13,217 nucleotides of DNA from positions 1-13,217 of the forward strand of contig JAHFAB010000010.1 of assembly GCA_023250795.1 (NCBI GenBank), written 5' to 3'. The notes beneath the pieces were generated by a model, which was given only the letters and a program-made list of their open reading frames with translations, was not told where the DNA came from and searched no databases. This DNA comes from Bacteriovoracaceae bacterium. GTDB taxonomy: Bacteria; Bdellovibrionota; UBA1018. Both the position numbers and the translations under genes were made by a program. Positions 7,585 through 13,217 of this stretch are shown in pieces. Numbering within the stretch: the stretch's first letter is position 1; each line of letters starts with the position of its first letter.

Positions 7585-8076
7585 TCAGTCTCCATGCACT
7601 ACAGCTAGTTTAAAATCCGTATATCCATTCAGTGCTGCTGAGGCCAATACTGTTTTGATTGTAGAGTAAGGAATTTTCTGATCTGCAATCAAAATCAAAC
7701 GAGGATCAAGCTTTACGTTTTCATTATTTTTTGCAATGAGAATCTGTTTTTTTCTTTCTTTTTCAAAAGCACTCGCCAACTCAAGTGATGACCCATTATT
7801 TTGTATTTGATTCCCAGAAAAAGTATAATCTTTGAGAGAAATAACAGAGTTTCCTTCTATTTGAACTCCATTTTTTGATATTTCAACTTTTAGTGCATCT
7901 ACAGCTAACTCAGAGGCCTGTGTTTCAGGAAGCTTTATACCAGCAGAAGGATTGATATTTACCATACCTGTAGCATAACTTTTCAATAAAAAAACTAAAA
8001 TGATTATAAAAATATCTGCCATGGATGTGATTTGAAGTGACATTTCTTCTTTTTTTCTGACTCTTCTTCTTAACAT
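7585..8076 (-). CDS. ExbD/TolR-type motor protein, AglS-like (second of two)
   Basis: The 163-residue protein has a very basic N-terminus (MLRRRVRKKEE) and one transmembrane helix at about 17-34. This helix carries the key Asp21 in SMADIFIIILVFLL, the proton-binding aspartate of the TolR/ExbD/MotB class. The periplasmic part ends in a typical ExbD fold (ILIADQKIPYSTIKTVLASAALNGYTDFKLAVV). A strong AGGAGG site lies 8 bp before the ATG and supports this start over the internal Met12. It would pair with the AglR-like channel to turn the proton gradient into mechanical work. Calling it AglS rests on the gene order R-Q-S known from Myxococcus; the sequence alone shows only the ExbD family. Confidence 0.88.
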   Translation of the reverse strand: MLRRRVRKKEEMSLQITSMADIFIIILVFLLKSYATGMVNINPSAGIKLPETQASELAVDALKVEISKNGVQIEGNSVISLKDYTFSGNQIQNNGSSLELASAFEKERKKQILIAKNNENVKLDPRLILIADQKIPYSTIKTVLASAALNGYTDFKLAVVHGD

Positions 8077-8077
8077 T

Positions 8078-8518
8078 TCAAAACCCTCCTAACATTACGG
8101 CTGGTATTATTTTTCTAATCTGATCCATCGTTTTCACTACATCTTGATATTCGATTTGGTTTTCGGCTATCAAAGTAGCTGAGCTCAAATTTGGCCAATG
8201 TGATTTTAACTCTAGTAACGACTGACTTAGCTTTTCATAGACTATTTCATCGCTGTGATTCTTTTTCCCTTGGGTTTTTATTAGAATTGTCTGAGAGTTT
8301 TTTAACTCAATAGTTAGAATTACTTCTGGACTCACCGACTCTTTCAGAACCGTTCCACCAGCAGTAATTCCAGCATCTAAAATTCCAATCGATATAAATG
8401 AAGCTGATGCCAGCATGAAAGTAATGAGCACAGTGAAACAATCAATAATAGATGCGAGGTTGAGTTCAAAATCCTGTGCACCATCTCTACAAAATGTTTT
8501 CCGTATAGCCTCTGTCAT
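8078..8518 (-). CDS. ExbD/TolR-type motor protein, AglQ-like (first of two)
   Basis: The protein has 146 residues. One transmembrane helix at about 22-44 carries Asp26 in LASIIDCFTVLITFML, matching the essential membrane aspartate of TolR, ExbD and AglQ. A periplasmic ExbD domain follows, ending DQIRKIIPAVMLGGF. The start overlaps the AglR-like stop (ATGA), and the next ExbD-like gene begins 1 bp after its stop, so all three are translated together. Two different ExbD-type partners per channel is the AglR/AglQ/AglS arrangement, unlike MotAB, which has one. Gene order suggests AglQ, but Q and S cannot be told apart securely here. Confidence 0.88.
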   Translation of the reverse strand: MTEAIRKTFCRDGAQDFELNLASIIDCFTVLITFMLASASFISIGILDAGITAGGTVLKESVSPEVILTIELKNSQTILIKTQGKKNHSDEIVYEKLSQSLLELKSHWPNLSSATLIAENQIEYQDVVKTMDQIRKIIPAVMLGGF

Positions 8519-9261
8519 GATGCCACCCTTAATGAATTATTTTTACTTTTTCTAATATGTGGAACTTCCAGCTTTTCTTCATCTTCGTCCTGAAACCGAC
8601 TCATTCTTGGGTTAAGAGCCTCTGATTCTGCTGCATAGTAACGCTGCTTCAGAAGATCTAAAGTTTTCACAGCGGCCAAATCAACATCACTCATCAGTCG
8701 ATTGGTTTTATTCATCAAAAAGCTGAAAGCAATCATACAGGGAATTGCAACCCCTAAACCTAACATCGTTGCGTTCATCGCCTGAGAAATACCTGCTGCT
8801 AAAAGTGCTGCTTTCTGTTGCGGGTCTGCATGACCTACTGCCTGAAAAGACTGTATTAGCCCTGCAATGGTCCCAAAAAGCCCTAACAAAGTAGCAACAT
8901 TTGCAATTGTTGCTAAAAAAGCAGTTCTTTTTTGTATTAATTGGACAGCTTCACCCACCACCATCTCAATCCCATTTTGAATCAAGTTTTCGGGTTGATG
9001 AGCCCTGAGTAATGCCTGTTTAGCTATTTGTGCTGCTGGTTTTGTGGGATACCGATCACAAAATGAGATAGCTTCGCCCAACTTTCCATCCATCACAAAA
9101 TCTGCTATTTTATCGAAGAACCCCAGCGTATCTTTGAGGGGATATAGTTTAAACAAAGATCTAAACCGCTCTCCGATAATAATAAGAGCAAATATGCCAG
9201 CTACGAGAATTGGCAAGACATGTAAAAAACTAGACCTCATAAACTCGAAAAATTCACTCAT
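8515..9261 (-). CDS. aglR: MotA/TolQ/ExbB proton-channel protein, AglR-like
   Basis: The 248-residue inner-membrane protein has three helices: about 13-30, 114-137 and 163-184. The second contains the family signature LLGLFGTIAGLIQSF, and the third the matching Ala/Gly-rich GISQAMNATMLGLGVAIPC. The cytoplasmic loop between helices 1 and 2 is large, as in TolQ/ExbB. The C-terminal 45 residues are charged and cytoplasmic. An AAGGAG site lies 5 bp before the ATG. It is the stator-like channel of a proton-driven motor with the two ExbD-like proteins that follow. Its setting, with a TPR protein, a VWA lipoprotein and an AgmX-domain protein instead of tolA/tolB/pal or tonB, points to AglR of the gliding machinery rather than the Tol-Pal or iron-uptake systems. 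Confidence 0.9.
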   Translation of the reverse strand: MSEFFEFMRSSFLHVLPILVAGIFALIIIGERFRSLFKLYPLKDTLGFFDKIADFVMDGKLGEAISFCDRYPTKPAAQIAKQALLRAHQPENLIQNGIEMVVGEAVQLIQKRTAFLATIANVATLLGLFGTIAGLIQSFQAVGHADPQQKAALLAAGISQAMNATMLGLGVAIPCMIAFSFLMNKTNRLMSDVDLAAVKTLDLLKQRYYAAESEALNPRMSRFQDEDEEKLEVPHIRKSKNNSLRVAS

Positions 9262-9273
9262 ATTTTCTCCTTT

Positions 9274-10866
9274 TTAAAAAACTGTTTTAGGTTGGTAGTT
9301 AATAGAAATTTTATCAGTTGAACTAAGCCCCAAAACAAATTTCTGGTCTAAGAACTGGATAGACTTCCCTTTGATAGCAAATTTTTCAGAAGGCACTTGA
9401 GTTTCGGACAAATCTTTATGTATAACTTTTACGATCATATCTTCAGCTCCGGTAGGAGCTCGTGAAAGATAAAAGGTACTTTTCTTTTCGATAATGGTTT
9501 TCCCAAGTTGATCAAGGAGTGGAGAATAATCTTCTTCTGCTATATTCATATTAAGTGAACCGTTTCCCACAAGATCAGCAAGAGCAATGTACCGATCACC
9601 ACGATCTACTGCGACAGTTTTTGGAGCCCCTACGGCCTGATCATCTAAGTCTCGCGAAGCTTGTAAAGTTTGGATTGCCCTAGCATCTATGGGCAGAATA
9701 TTTGCCACAAAATAATTAGAATTTTCAGTTTTTGAACCATCTAAAGCTAGAAAGAACTGATCTAGTTTTGTTTTTATGTCTGAGACTGGAGTTAATAAAT
9801 TTATATCCGGACACGTACTCACCGCATAGGTCAAACCATCAGTCGTTTTTGTGGGACAATCTACCCCAGACTTATAATTTGAAAAGGGTGTAAAATCACC
9901 CGATGAAGCGGCCACAGAAAGACTTGGGATAGCCATCGACTGATCTTCCTCGTCAGATACAATGATAATTCCACGCAGAGAGTTTTTTCTAAAAAATGCA
10001 GTTTCTGTTTTTTCATTGTCATCCAAAAGTTGCATGATAGAAGCCAATCCTCTTTCGGAACCGTGCCCAGCAGTTCCCGTGCTTACATTAATCATAAAAT
10101 TCTGAATAAGCAGATTTGTCCAAGAAGTATCTGCCACCACTCCATTGGGTGGTTGAGTTGAAATAATCGCACTGCCTGAGTGAATTGTATTGTTTTGTAT
10201 TGTGTTTACACACTGAACCTCACTCGTTTCTCCCTCGCTTGAGTTTGGATTAAGACAGTGAGACGGGCCAGAATACTTTGATTGATCATCTCGTGTTGCA
10301 CATTGCGTGGGTCCTTTTAGAAAATAGGGCATGAGTTCAGAACAAATTGCTGGGATCGGTCCATCATGAATTCCTGGCAGTAATCTCGAATAATTATTTT
10401 TCCAAATAGGAACCACTTCACCATACAACACTCCCGAATCAAAAGAACCGCTGGTTAGATTAACAAGATTTGGATTCCAATCTGGGTTCACAAAAGTACT
10501 CAATCGTCCCAAAATATAGGGAGACTTCCACCCTGATGTCTGAGGAATAGTCTTTCCCAAATAATGATTAAAAACAGGATTAGCAAGATAGGTATCGGTT
10601 GTAATCACTGCTACACGAATGTCCCAGGTGGGTTGCATGTATTTTTTAGCAAACCCAGTAAAACCATTTCTTAATTTTGCTTGTGACACATCCATACTTG
10701 CAGAATTATCGACCACCCAGAGCAAATCAATTTTTGTATTCACTTCTTGCTGAGCGCTGAATGTCTGATCCACTTGCGCAAAACGAAAAGACCCTGGTAG
10801 TTGCCCGGTGCAACTCATTATAAAAGTTACATAACTGAGAAAAAATAATATTTTATAATAGCCCAT
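9274..10866 (-). CDS. VWA-domain lipoprotein, candidate CglB-like surface adhesin
   Basis: From ATG 10866 the protein has 530 residues. It starts with a lipoprotein signal peptide (MGYYKILFFLSYVTFIMSC), with lipidated Cys19; the lipobox I-M-S-C is slightly off consensus. A VWA domain follows, with the metal-site motif D53-N-S55-A-S57 after IDLLWVV, and a later IIIVSDEEDQS strand holding Asp305. A Gly-rich TAGHGSERGLASI helix lies between them. Six further cysteines could form disulfides. The C-terminal 60-70 residues look like a beta-sandwich. I preferred ATG 10866, with GAGAG 5 bp upstream, over an in-frame GTG at 10905, because it places the signal peptide at the N-terminus. In Myxococcus the VWA lipoprotein CglB is the adhesin that couples Agl-Glt to the substrate, so a similar role is plausible here. 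Direct homology to CglB is not shown. Confidence 0.87.
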   Translation of the reverse strand: MGYYKILFFLSYVTFIMSCTGQLPGSFRFAQVDQTFSAQQEVNTKIDLLWVVDNSASMDVSQAKLRNGFTGFAKKYMQPTWDIRVAVITTDTYLANPVFNHYLGKTIPQTSGWKSPYILGRLSTFVNPDWNPNLVNLTSGSFDSGVLYGEVVPIWKNNYSRLLPGIHDGPIPAICSELMPYFLKGPTQCATRDDQSKYSGPSHCLNPNSSEGETSEVQCVNTIQNNTIHSGSAIISTQPPNGVVADTSWTNLLIQNFMINVSTGTAGHGSERGLASIMQLLDDNEKTETAFFRKNSLRGIIIVSDEEDQSMAIPSLSVAASSGDFTPFSNYKSGVDCPTKTTDGLTYAVSTCPDINLLTPVSDIKTKLDQFFLALDGSKTENSNYFVANILPIDARAIQTLQASRDLDDQAVGAPKTVAVDRGDRYIALADLVGNGSLNMNIAEEDYSPLLDQLGKTIIEKKSTFYLSRAPTGAEDMIVKVIHKDLSETQVPSEKFAIKGKSIQFLDQKFVLGLSSTDKISINYQPKTVF

Positions 10867-10897
10867 AAAAACTCTCAATCTTAGTTCAAATGAACAT

Positions 10898-11596
10898 TCA
10901 AACACCTTTCATATTACAACTCTGATCTTCAGAAGAATCCTTGACCCAACCCTCGAATGTTTTGAGTCCTTCAGTATTAAGTAATTCTTTTTCAACTTCG
11001 GCGTCTAGATCACTCAAACTCTGATCTTCATCCTTATCACTAGGATCCCACTTAGCTATTTTTCCACTCATTTGCTTTTCATCTCCAGTGAGTGCCTCTA
11101 AAAATTCGTCTTTAGGAACTTTGCACTGTTTTTTACAGGTATGCCCTCTCAAACAATAACTGGCAGATATTTTTGCATGGGGTCCTGCCACTGGATCTAA
11201 TAATAAATCTATGAAAGAACTTTTTTGAAACACTTGATAATTCACCGGAATTCCGTCCACACGAACACAGATCGAAGTCAAATTGACCCGTTCATGTCCC
11301 AACCGAATGAGATTTTTATGCTGACTACATGACTCTTCATTAGGATGATCTTCAAGAGCTTTGTGATGATAAAAATCTGTAAAACAGGTTTTTGGAGTTT
11401 CTGATTTTATTTTTACACTTTGACTGATTTGTGGGGCTAGATTTTTCTGTGCCTTATTGTTCTTCGGAGGAAGAACTGTAAAAACCTCTGGGGTCACTGA
11501 CTTGTTTTGAACTATTGCTTTTTTCTTACTACAGCCCAGAAGGGAAAAGACCCCGAGAGAAAAGACAATGGTGAAAGAGAATAAAATCTTTTTCAT
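10898..11596 (-). CDS. Cys-rich lipoprotein of unknown function
   Basis: The 232-residue protein has a textbook lipoprotein signal peptide ending SLLGC, with lipidated Cys22. Ser-Lys-Lys-Lys follows the cysteine. A low-complexity linker leads to a domain of about 100 residues with cysteines at TCFTDF, ESCSQH, TSICVRV and a CX5CX3C cluster (CLRGHTCKKQCK). A seventh mature cysteine is near the end. The last 60 residues are strongly acidic (DPSDKDEDQSLSDLDAEVEKE). A GGGAGG site lies just before the ATG. The gene sits 12 bp after the small membrane-protein gene and 31 bp before the VWA lipoprotein gene, so it should act in the same envelope complex, perhaps as an outer-membrane partner of the VWA protein. 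I do not recognise the family, and the function is not inferred beyond location. Confidence 0.82.
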   Translation of the reverse strand: MKKILFSFTIVFSLGVFSLLGCSKKKAIVQNKSVTPEVFTVLPPKNNKAQKNLAPQISQSVKIKSETPKTCFTDFYHHKALEDHPNEESCSQHKNLIRLGHERVNLTSICVRVDGIPVNYQVFQKSSFIDLLLDPVAGPHAKISASYCLRGHTCKKQCKVPKDEFLEALTGDEKQMSGKIAKWDPSDKDEDQSLSDLDAEVEKELLNTEGLKTFEGWVKDSSEDQSCNMKGV

Positions 11597-11608
11597 TTGA
11601 TCCTCCCG

Positions 11609-11722
11609 TCAGTTTAAAAAACCTGAATTCTGAAACGCGAAGAAAACAAGTCCCAGAATTAAGACCCAACCTGACATGAGGAAATCAATTTCTTTGTCCC
11701 GTTCACTTCTTTGAAAATCCAT
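11609..11722 (-). CDS. 37-residue single-pass membrane protein, first gene of the motor operon
   Basis: This short gene reads MDFQRSERDKEIDF, then a hydrophobic helix from about LMSGWVLILGLVFFAF (residues 15-30), then QNSGFLN and a TGA. A perfect AGGAGG (11733-11728) lies 5 bp before the ATG, one of the strongest ribosome sites in the window. The stop is 12 bp from the next gene, whose own GGAGG follows. A candidate promoter ends about 35 bp upstream. A charged N-terminus and one helix predict an inner-membrane protein. It resembles small subunits or stabilisers of membrane complexes, but I recognise no family. The ribosome site and operon position argue that it is real; its function is unknown. 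Confidence 0.65.
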   Translation of the reverse strand: MDFQRSERDKEIDFLMSGWVLILGLVFFAFQNSGFLN

Positions 11723-11762
11723 AAAGCCCTCCTGTTTAAAAACATGCTCTTCTTAATTATTA

Positions 11763-11791
11763 ATATTAATTAACAAAATTAAAAAAAGCAA
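11763..11791 (-). promoter_or_regulatory. Candidate promoter of the AglRQS-type motor operon
   Basis: On the minus strand, TTGCTT (11791-11786), a 17-bp spacer and TAATAT (11768-11763) predict a start near 11756, about 34 nt before the small-protein ATG at 11722. The surrounding AAATTATTTGC matches the other operon promoter at 3685 over 11 nt. Sequence further upstream is AT-rich and could act as an UP element. Confidence 0.5.
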
Positions 11792-11836
11792 ATAATTTAT
11801 ATTATTATATGATATTAGGTAGTTATGGTTTATTTT

Positions 11837-11869
11837 TAGATTTATGTTGGACGCCGGTGAGAAAATCTA
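11837..11869. repeat. 7-bp inverted repeat with long loop, downstream of the anti-sigma gene
   Basis: TAGATTT (11837-11843) and AAATCTA (11863-11869) are exact complements around a 19-nt loop that contains a short GC-rich core. On the plus strand the stem is followed by GTTTTT, but on the minus strand, where the genes lie, it is followed by A-rich sequence. It is therefore a weak terminator candidate at best. Confidence 0.25.
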
Positions 11870-11882
11870 GTTTTTGGGTTGG

Positions 11883-11897
11883 GCTCATCAAATGAGC
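11883..11897 (-). other. Short perfect hairpin overlapping the anti-sigma stop codon
   Basis: GCTCAT and ATGAGC pair perfectly around a 3-nt loop, and the hairpin includes the TGA stop of the anti-sigma gene. No T-run follows on the minus strand, so it is not a clear intrinsic terminator. It could stabilise the mRNA 3' end or be chance. Confidence 0.3.
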
Positions 11898-12196
11898 GTA
11901 GGCCACAAAAAAACCCCTATAACTAACCCAACCCTAACGACTCTAAGTTCAAAGTAGTAAAGTAACCAACCAAAGTTAAAACTATTTTTACCTTCAATTT
12001 GATTCATGACCCGATTAACAAAACCAATGGGAACAAACTCGTCGCATACTGGATTCAACAATGACTCAAGTTTAGCAAATTCTTCAAAAAGATCCCCGCA
12101 CTGCTTACAAGACAAAACATGTTCCTGAGTTTCTGCGGTCAACTTTCTTCCCCAGGCAATTTCTTCTGCTATATCACTACAAGACTCTGCCTTCAT
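11888..12196 (-). CDS. Short zinc-finger anti-sigma factor with one membrane helix
   Basis: The 102-residue protein has a ZAS-type zinc site, HVLSCKQC (His26, Cys30, Cys33), with Cys6 as a possible fourth ligand, in an N-terminal helical domain typical of ECF anti-sigma factors. A C-terminal hydrophobic stretch (about 86-102, VRVGLVIGVFLWPTLI) should anchor it in the inner membrane, but the chain ends there with no periplasmic sensor domain. A GGAGG site lies 7 bp before the ATG, and the gene starts 2 bp after the sigma gene stop. It would bind and hold the sigma factor. Its frame is intact even though the sigma gene carries a premature stop. The missing periplasmic part suggests cytoplasmic or redox sensing, or a partner protein. 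Confidence 0.85.
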   Translation of the reverse strand: MKAESCSDIAEEIAWGRKLTAETQEHVLSCKQCGDLFEEFAKLESLLNPVCDEFVPIGFVNRVMNQIEGKNSFNFGWLLYYFELRVVRVGLVIGVFLWPTLI

Positions 12197-12198
12197 TA

Positions 12199-12762
12199 CT
12201 AGACCTCCGCCTCTTTTAACAAAATCAAGCGAAGCATTTGTTTCGCCCTAAAAACTCTTGACTTTATTGTCCCGATTGAACAGTCTTCAATTTCTGCAAT
12301 TTCAGTCAGTGATAAATTATAAAAAAAATAAAAAACAAGTGCGCTTTTAAATCCAATCGGAAGCTGATTAAGTGCCTGCTTAATTTTGAGCTGTTTTTCA
12401 TGTTCTTGAATTTGGATTTCAGAATTTTTTGAAGAATCAACAACATCTAAATAATGATCTATTTCCTGATTTATATTGTTTTTTTCTATTCTAACACTTT
12501 TTTTTGAAACATGATTTATAGAAAGATTTTTCGCAATCACCAAGAGCCACGCTTGAAAACTAACACCTGTGTTAGAATCATATTTATCTAAATTCTTAAA
12601 AGCCCTCAAAAATGTTTCTTGCGCCAACTCCTCTATAGCCTCATTAGATAGGGTAAATCTTCTAATAAATTTGAACAAAAGACGCTGATACCTTATAACA
12701 ATATATCAAAAAGCACTTTTGTTTCCACTCAATATTTGCTGGATAATAAAAGTATCTTCCAT
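12199..12762 (-). pseudogene. ECF sigma factor gene with in-frame TGA at codon 19
   Basis: From ATG 12762 the frame reads MEDTFIIQQILSGNKSAF, then TGA (12708-12706), then YIVIRYQRLLFKFIRRF in the same frame, on to the stop at 12199. The joined product of about 187 residues has normal ECF length. Both sides fit the family: an LSGNKSAF helix then IRYQRLLFKFIRR (region 2.1), EELAQETFLRAFKNLDKY (region 2.2), AWLLVIAKNLSINH, and region 4 with its helix-turn-helix (LSLTEIAEIEDCSIGTIKSR). A single CGA-to-TGA change would explain it. The longest uninterrupted frame starts only at a TTG at 12678, which has no good ribosome site and lacks part of region 2.1. Either the gene is inactivated, translation restarts downstream, or the base is wrong. 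It follows lepB by 12 bp and precedes its anti-sigma gene. Confidence 0.8.
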
Positions 12763-12774
12763 TTAAATAACCCA

Positions 12775-13217
12775 CTAAAGAATTTGACCAAATCGATTCC
12801 AACGTATTTTCGGGATAAAGCCCTCAAGACTATCAAAAGAGAGCCAAACCAAAACTGCTTTTCCTTTTAGAAAACTCTTGGGAACAAGTCCCCAGAAACG
12901 ACTGTCGTTACTGTTGTCTCGATTATCTCCCATAAAAAAATACTGTCCGTCTGGGATTATAATTTTTTTAACCATTTTAATCATTTGACTAGGTGAGTGT
13001 TGTATGAAGTATTTTTTTTCTGCATTATTTTCTTGAAAGAGCTGAACTCCTTTATGTATTTGTTCAACTGGTATATTTTGTAGAACTTTTCCGTTAATAA
13101 AAACACGATCATCTGAAATTTCAATTACATCTCCTGGTAAACCGATCAATCTCTTTATAAAATTAATAGAAGGATCTACAGGATACTTAAAAACAATAAC
13201 ATCCCCTCTCTTCGGTT
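12775..13217 (-). CDS. lepB: Signal peptidase I, 3' part (5' end beyond window)
   Basis: The frame is open to the right edge, and the visible 146 codons are the C-terminal part of LepB. The order of conserved boxes is clear: PKRGDVIVFKYP, then INFIKRLIGLPGD with the catalytic Lys of the Ser-Lys dyad, and GDNRDNSNDSRFWGLVP. A final strand (GKAVLVWLSFDS) and the usual IRW near the end follow. The catalytic Ser and the membrane anchor lie outside the window. The enzyme cleaves signal peptides on the outer face of the inner membrane. A TTG at 13149 would start inside the protein, after the catalytic Lys, and is not the real start. The stop is 12 bp before the sigma gene ATG, implying cotranscription. 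Confidence 0.97.
   Translation of the reverse strand, partial: PKRGDVIVFKYPVDPSINFIKRLIGLPGDVIEISDDRVFINGKVLQNIPVEQIHKGVQLFQENNAEKKYFIQHSPSQMIKMVKKIIIPDGQYFFMGDNRDNSNDSRFWGLVPKSFLKGKAVLVWLSFDSLEGFIPKIRWNRFGQIL

Noticed and set aside
7585..9261. Flagellar MotAB or siderophore ExbBD/TonB system
   Set aside because: There are two ExbD-type proteins, no peptidoglycan-binding MotB domain, no receptor and no Tol/Pal genes; neighbours are gliding-type proteins.
4756..9277. Plus-strand open frames at 4756-5037, 6123-6512, 7373-7669 and 9044-9277
   Set aside because: Antisense to the TPR, ExbD-like and AglR-like genes; composition reflects the opposite strand.
10867..10905. GTG start at 10905 for the VWA lipoprotein
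   Set aside because: It would put 13 charged residues before the lipoprotein signal peptide; ATG 10866 has a suitable ribosome site.
11837..11897. Firm intrinsic terminator for the lepB-sigma-anti-sigma operon
   Set aside because: Two short inverted repeats exist, but neither is followed by a T-run on the minus strand and one has a 19-nt loop.
12706..12708. TGA read as Trp or selenocysteine in the sigma gene
   Set aside because: TGA ends several neighbouring genes here and TGG encodes Trp; ECF sigma factors are not selenoproteins and no recoding structure was seen.
13149..13149. LepB starting at 13149
   Set aside because: The codon is TTG inside the conserved FIKRLIGLPGD box; the frame stays open to the right edge with more LepB motifs.

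Overview
The window is an AT-rich stretch of a Gram-negative genome. Almost everything reads on the minus strand, so transcription runs from high to low coordinates; the only plus-strand genes are a small toxin-antitoxin pair. The gene content resembles the Agl-Glt gliding (focal-adhesion) machinery of Myxococcus and its relatives: a TolQ/MotA-like channel with two TolR/ExbD-like partners, a large periplasmic TPR protein, a TonB-like protein with an AgmX/PglI C-terminal domain, an outer-membrane beta-barrel and a von Willebrand A (VWA) lipoprotein. Myxobacteria are GC-rich, so a low-GC member of the Bdellovibrio-like bacteria (Bdellovibrionota) fits best. That placement is inference from gene content and base composition, not from a marker gene.

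Layout in the direction of transcription. (1) 13217-11888: the 3' part of lepB (signal peptidase I), an ECF sigma factor gene with an in-frame TGA at codon 19, and a short zinc-finger anti-sigma factor. (2) 11887-11597: an AT-rich gap holding weak stem-loops, a candidate promoter, and a 37-codon membrane-protein gene with a strong Shine-Dalgarno site. (3) 11722-4432: a tightly packed operon of that small gene, a Cys-rich lipoprotein, a VWA lipoprotein, the AglR-type channel, two ExbD-like proteins and a 1049-residue TPR protein. (4) 3770-4469: a vapBC toxin-antitoxin module on the plus strand, with a palindromic operator over its promoter; its last 38 bp overlap the 3' end of the TPR gene. (5) 3685-1: a second minus-strand operon with its own promoter, encoding a small exported protein, the FHA-like/TonB-like GltG-type protein, an outer-membrane beta-barrel and a helical-repeat protein running off the left edge. 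These four genes overlap by 4 bp or are 3 bp apart.

Proposed working model, from known Agl-Glt biology: the AglR/Q/S-like proteins form a proton-driven inner-membrane motor. The GltG-like TonB-type protein and the TPR proteins carry force across the periplasm. The beta-barrel forms the outer-membrane part, and the VWA lipoprotein is a candidate surface adhesin comparable to CglB. The vapBC pair appears to have landed between two halves of what may once have been one operon. It seems to have replaced the last residues of the TPR protein. The two halves now have promoters that share an 11-nt element.

The most unusual observations are the interrupted sigma factor, the vapBC insertion that changes a motor-gene C-terminus, and the unannotated 37-residue membrane protein heading the motor operon. 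No tRNA, rRNA, CRISPR array or insertion sequence was seen.
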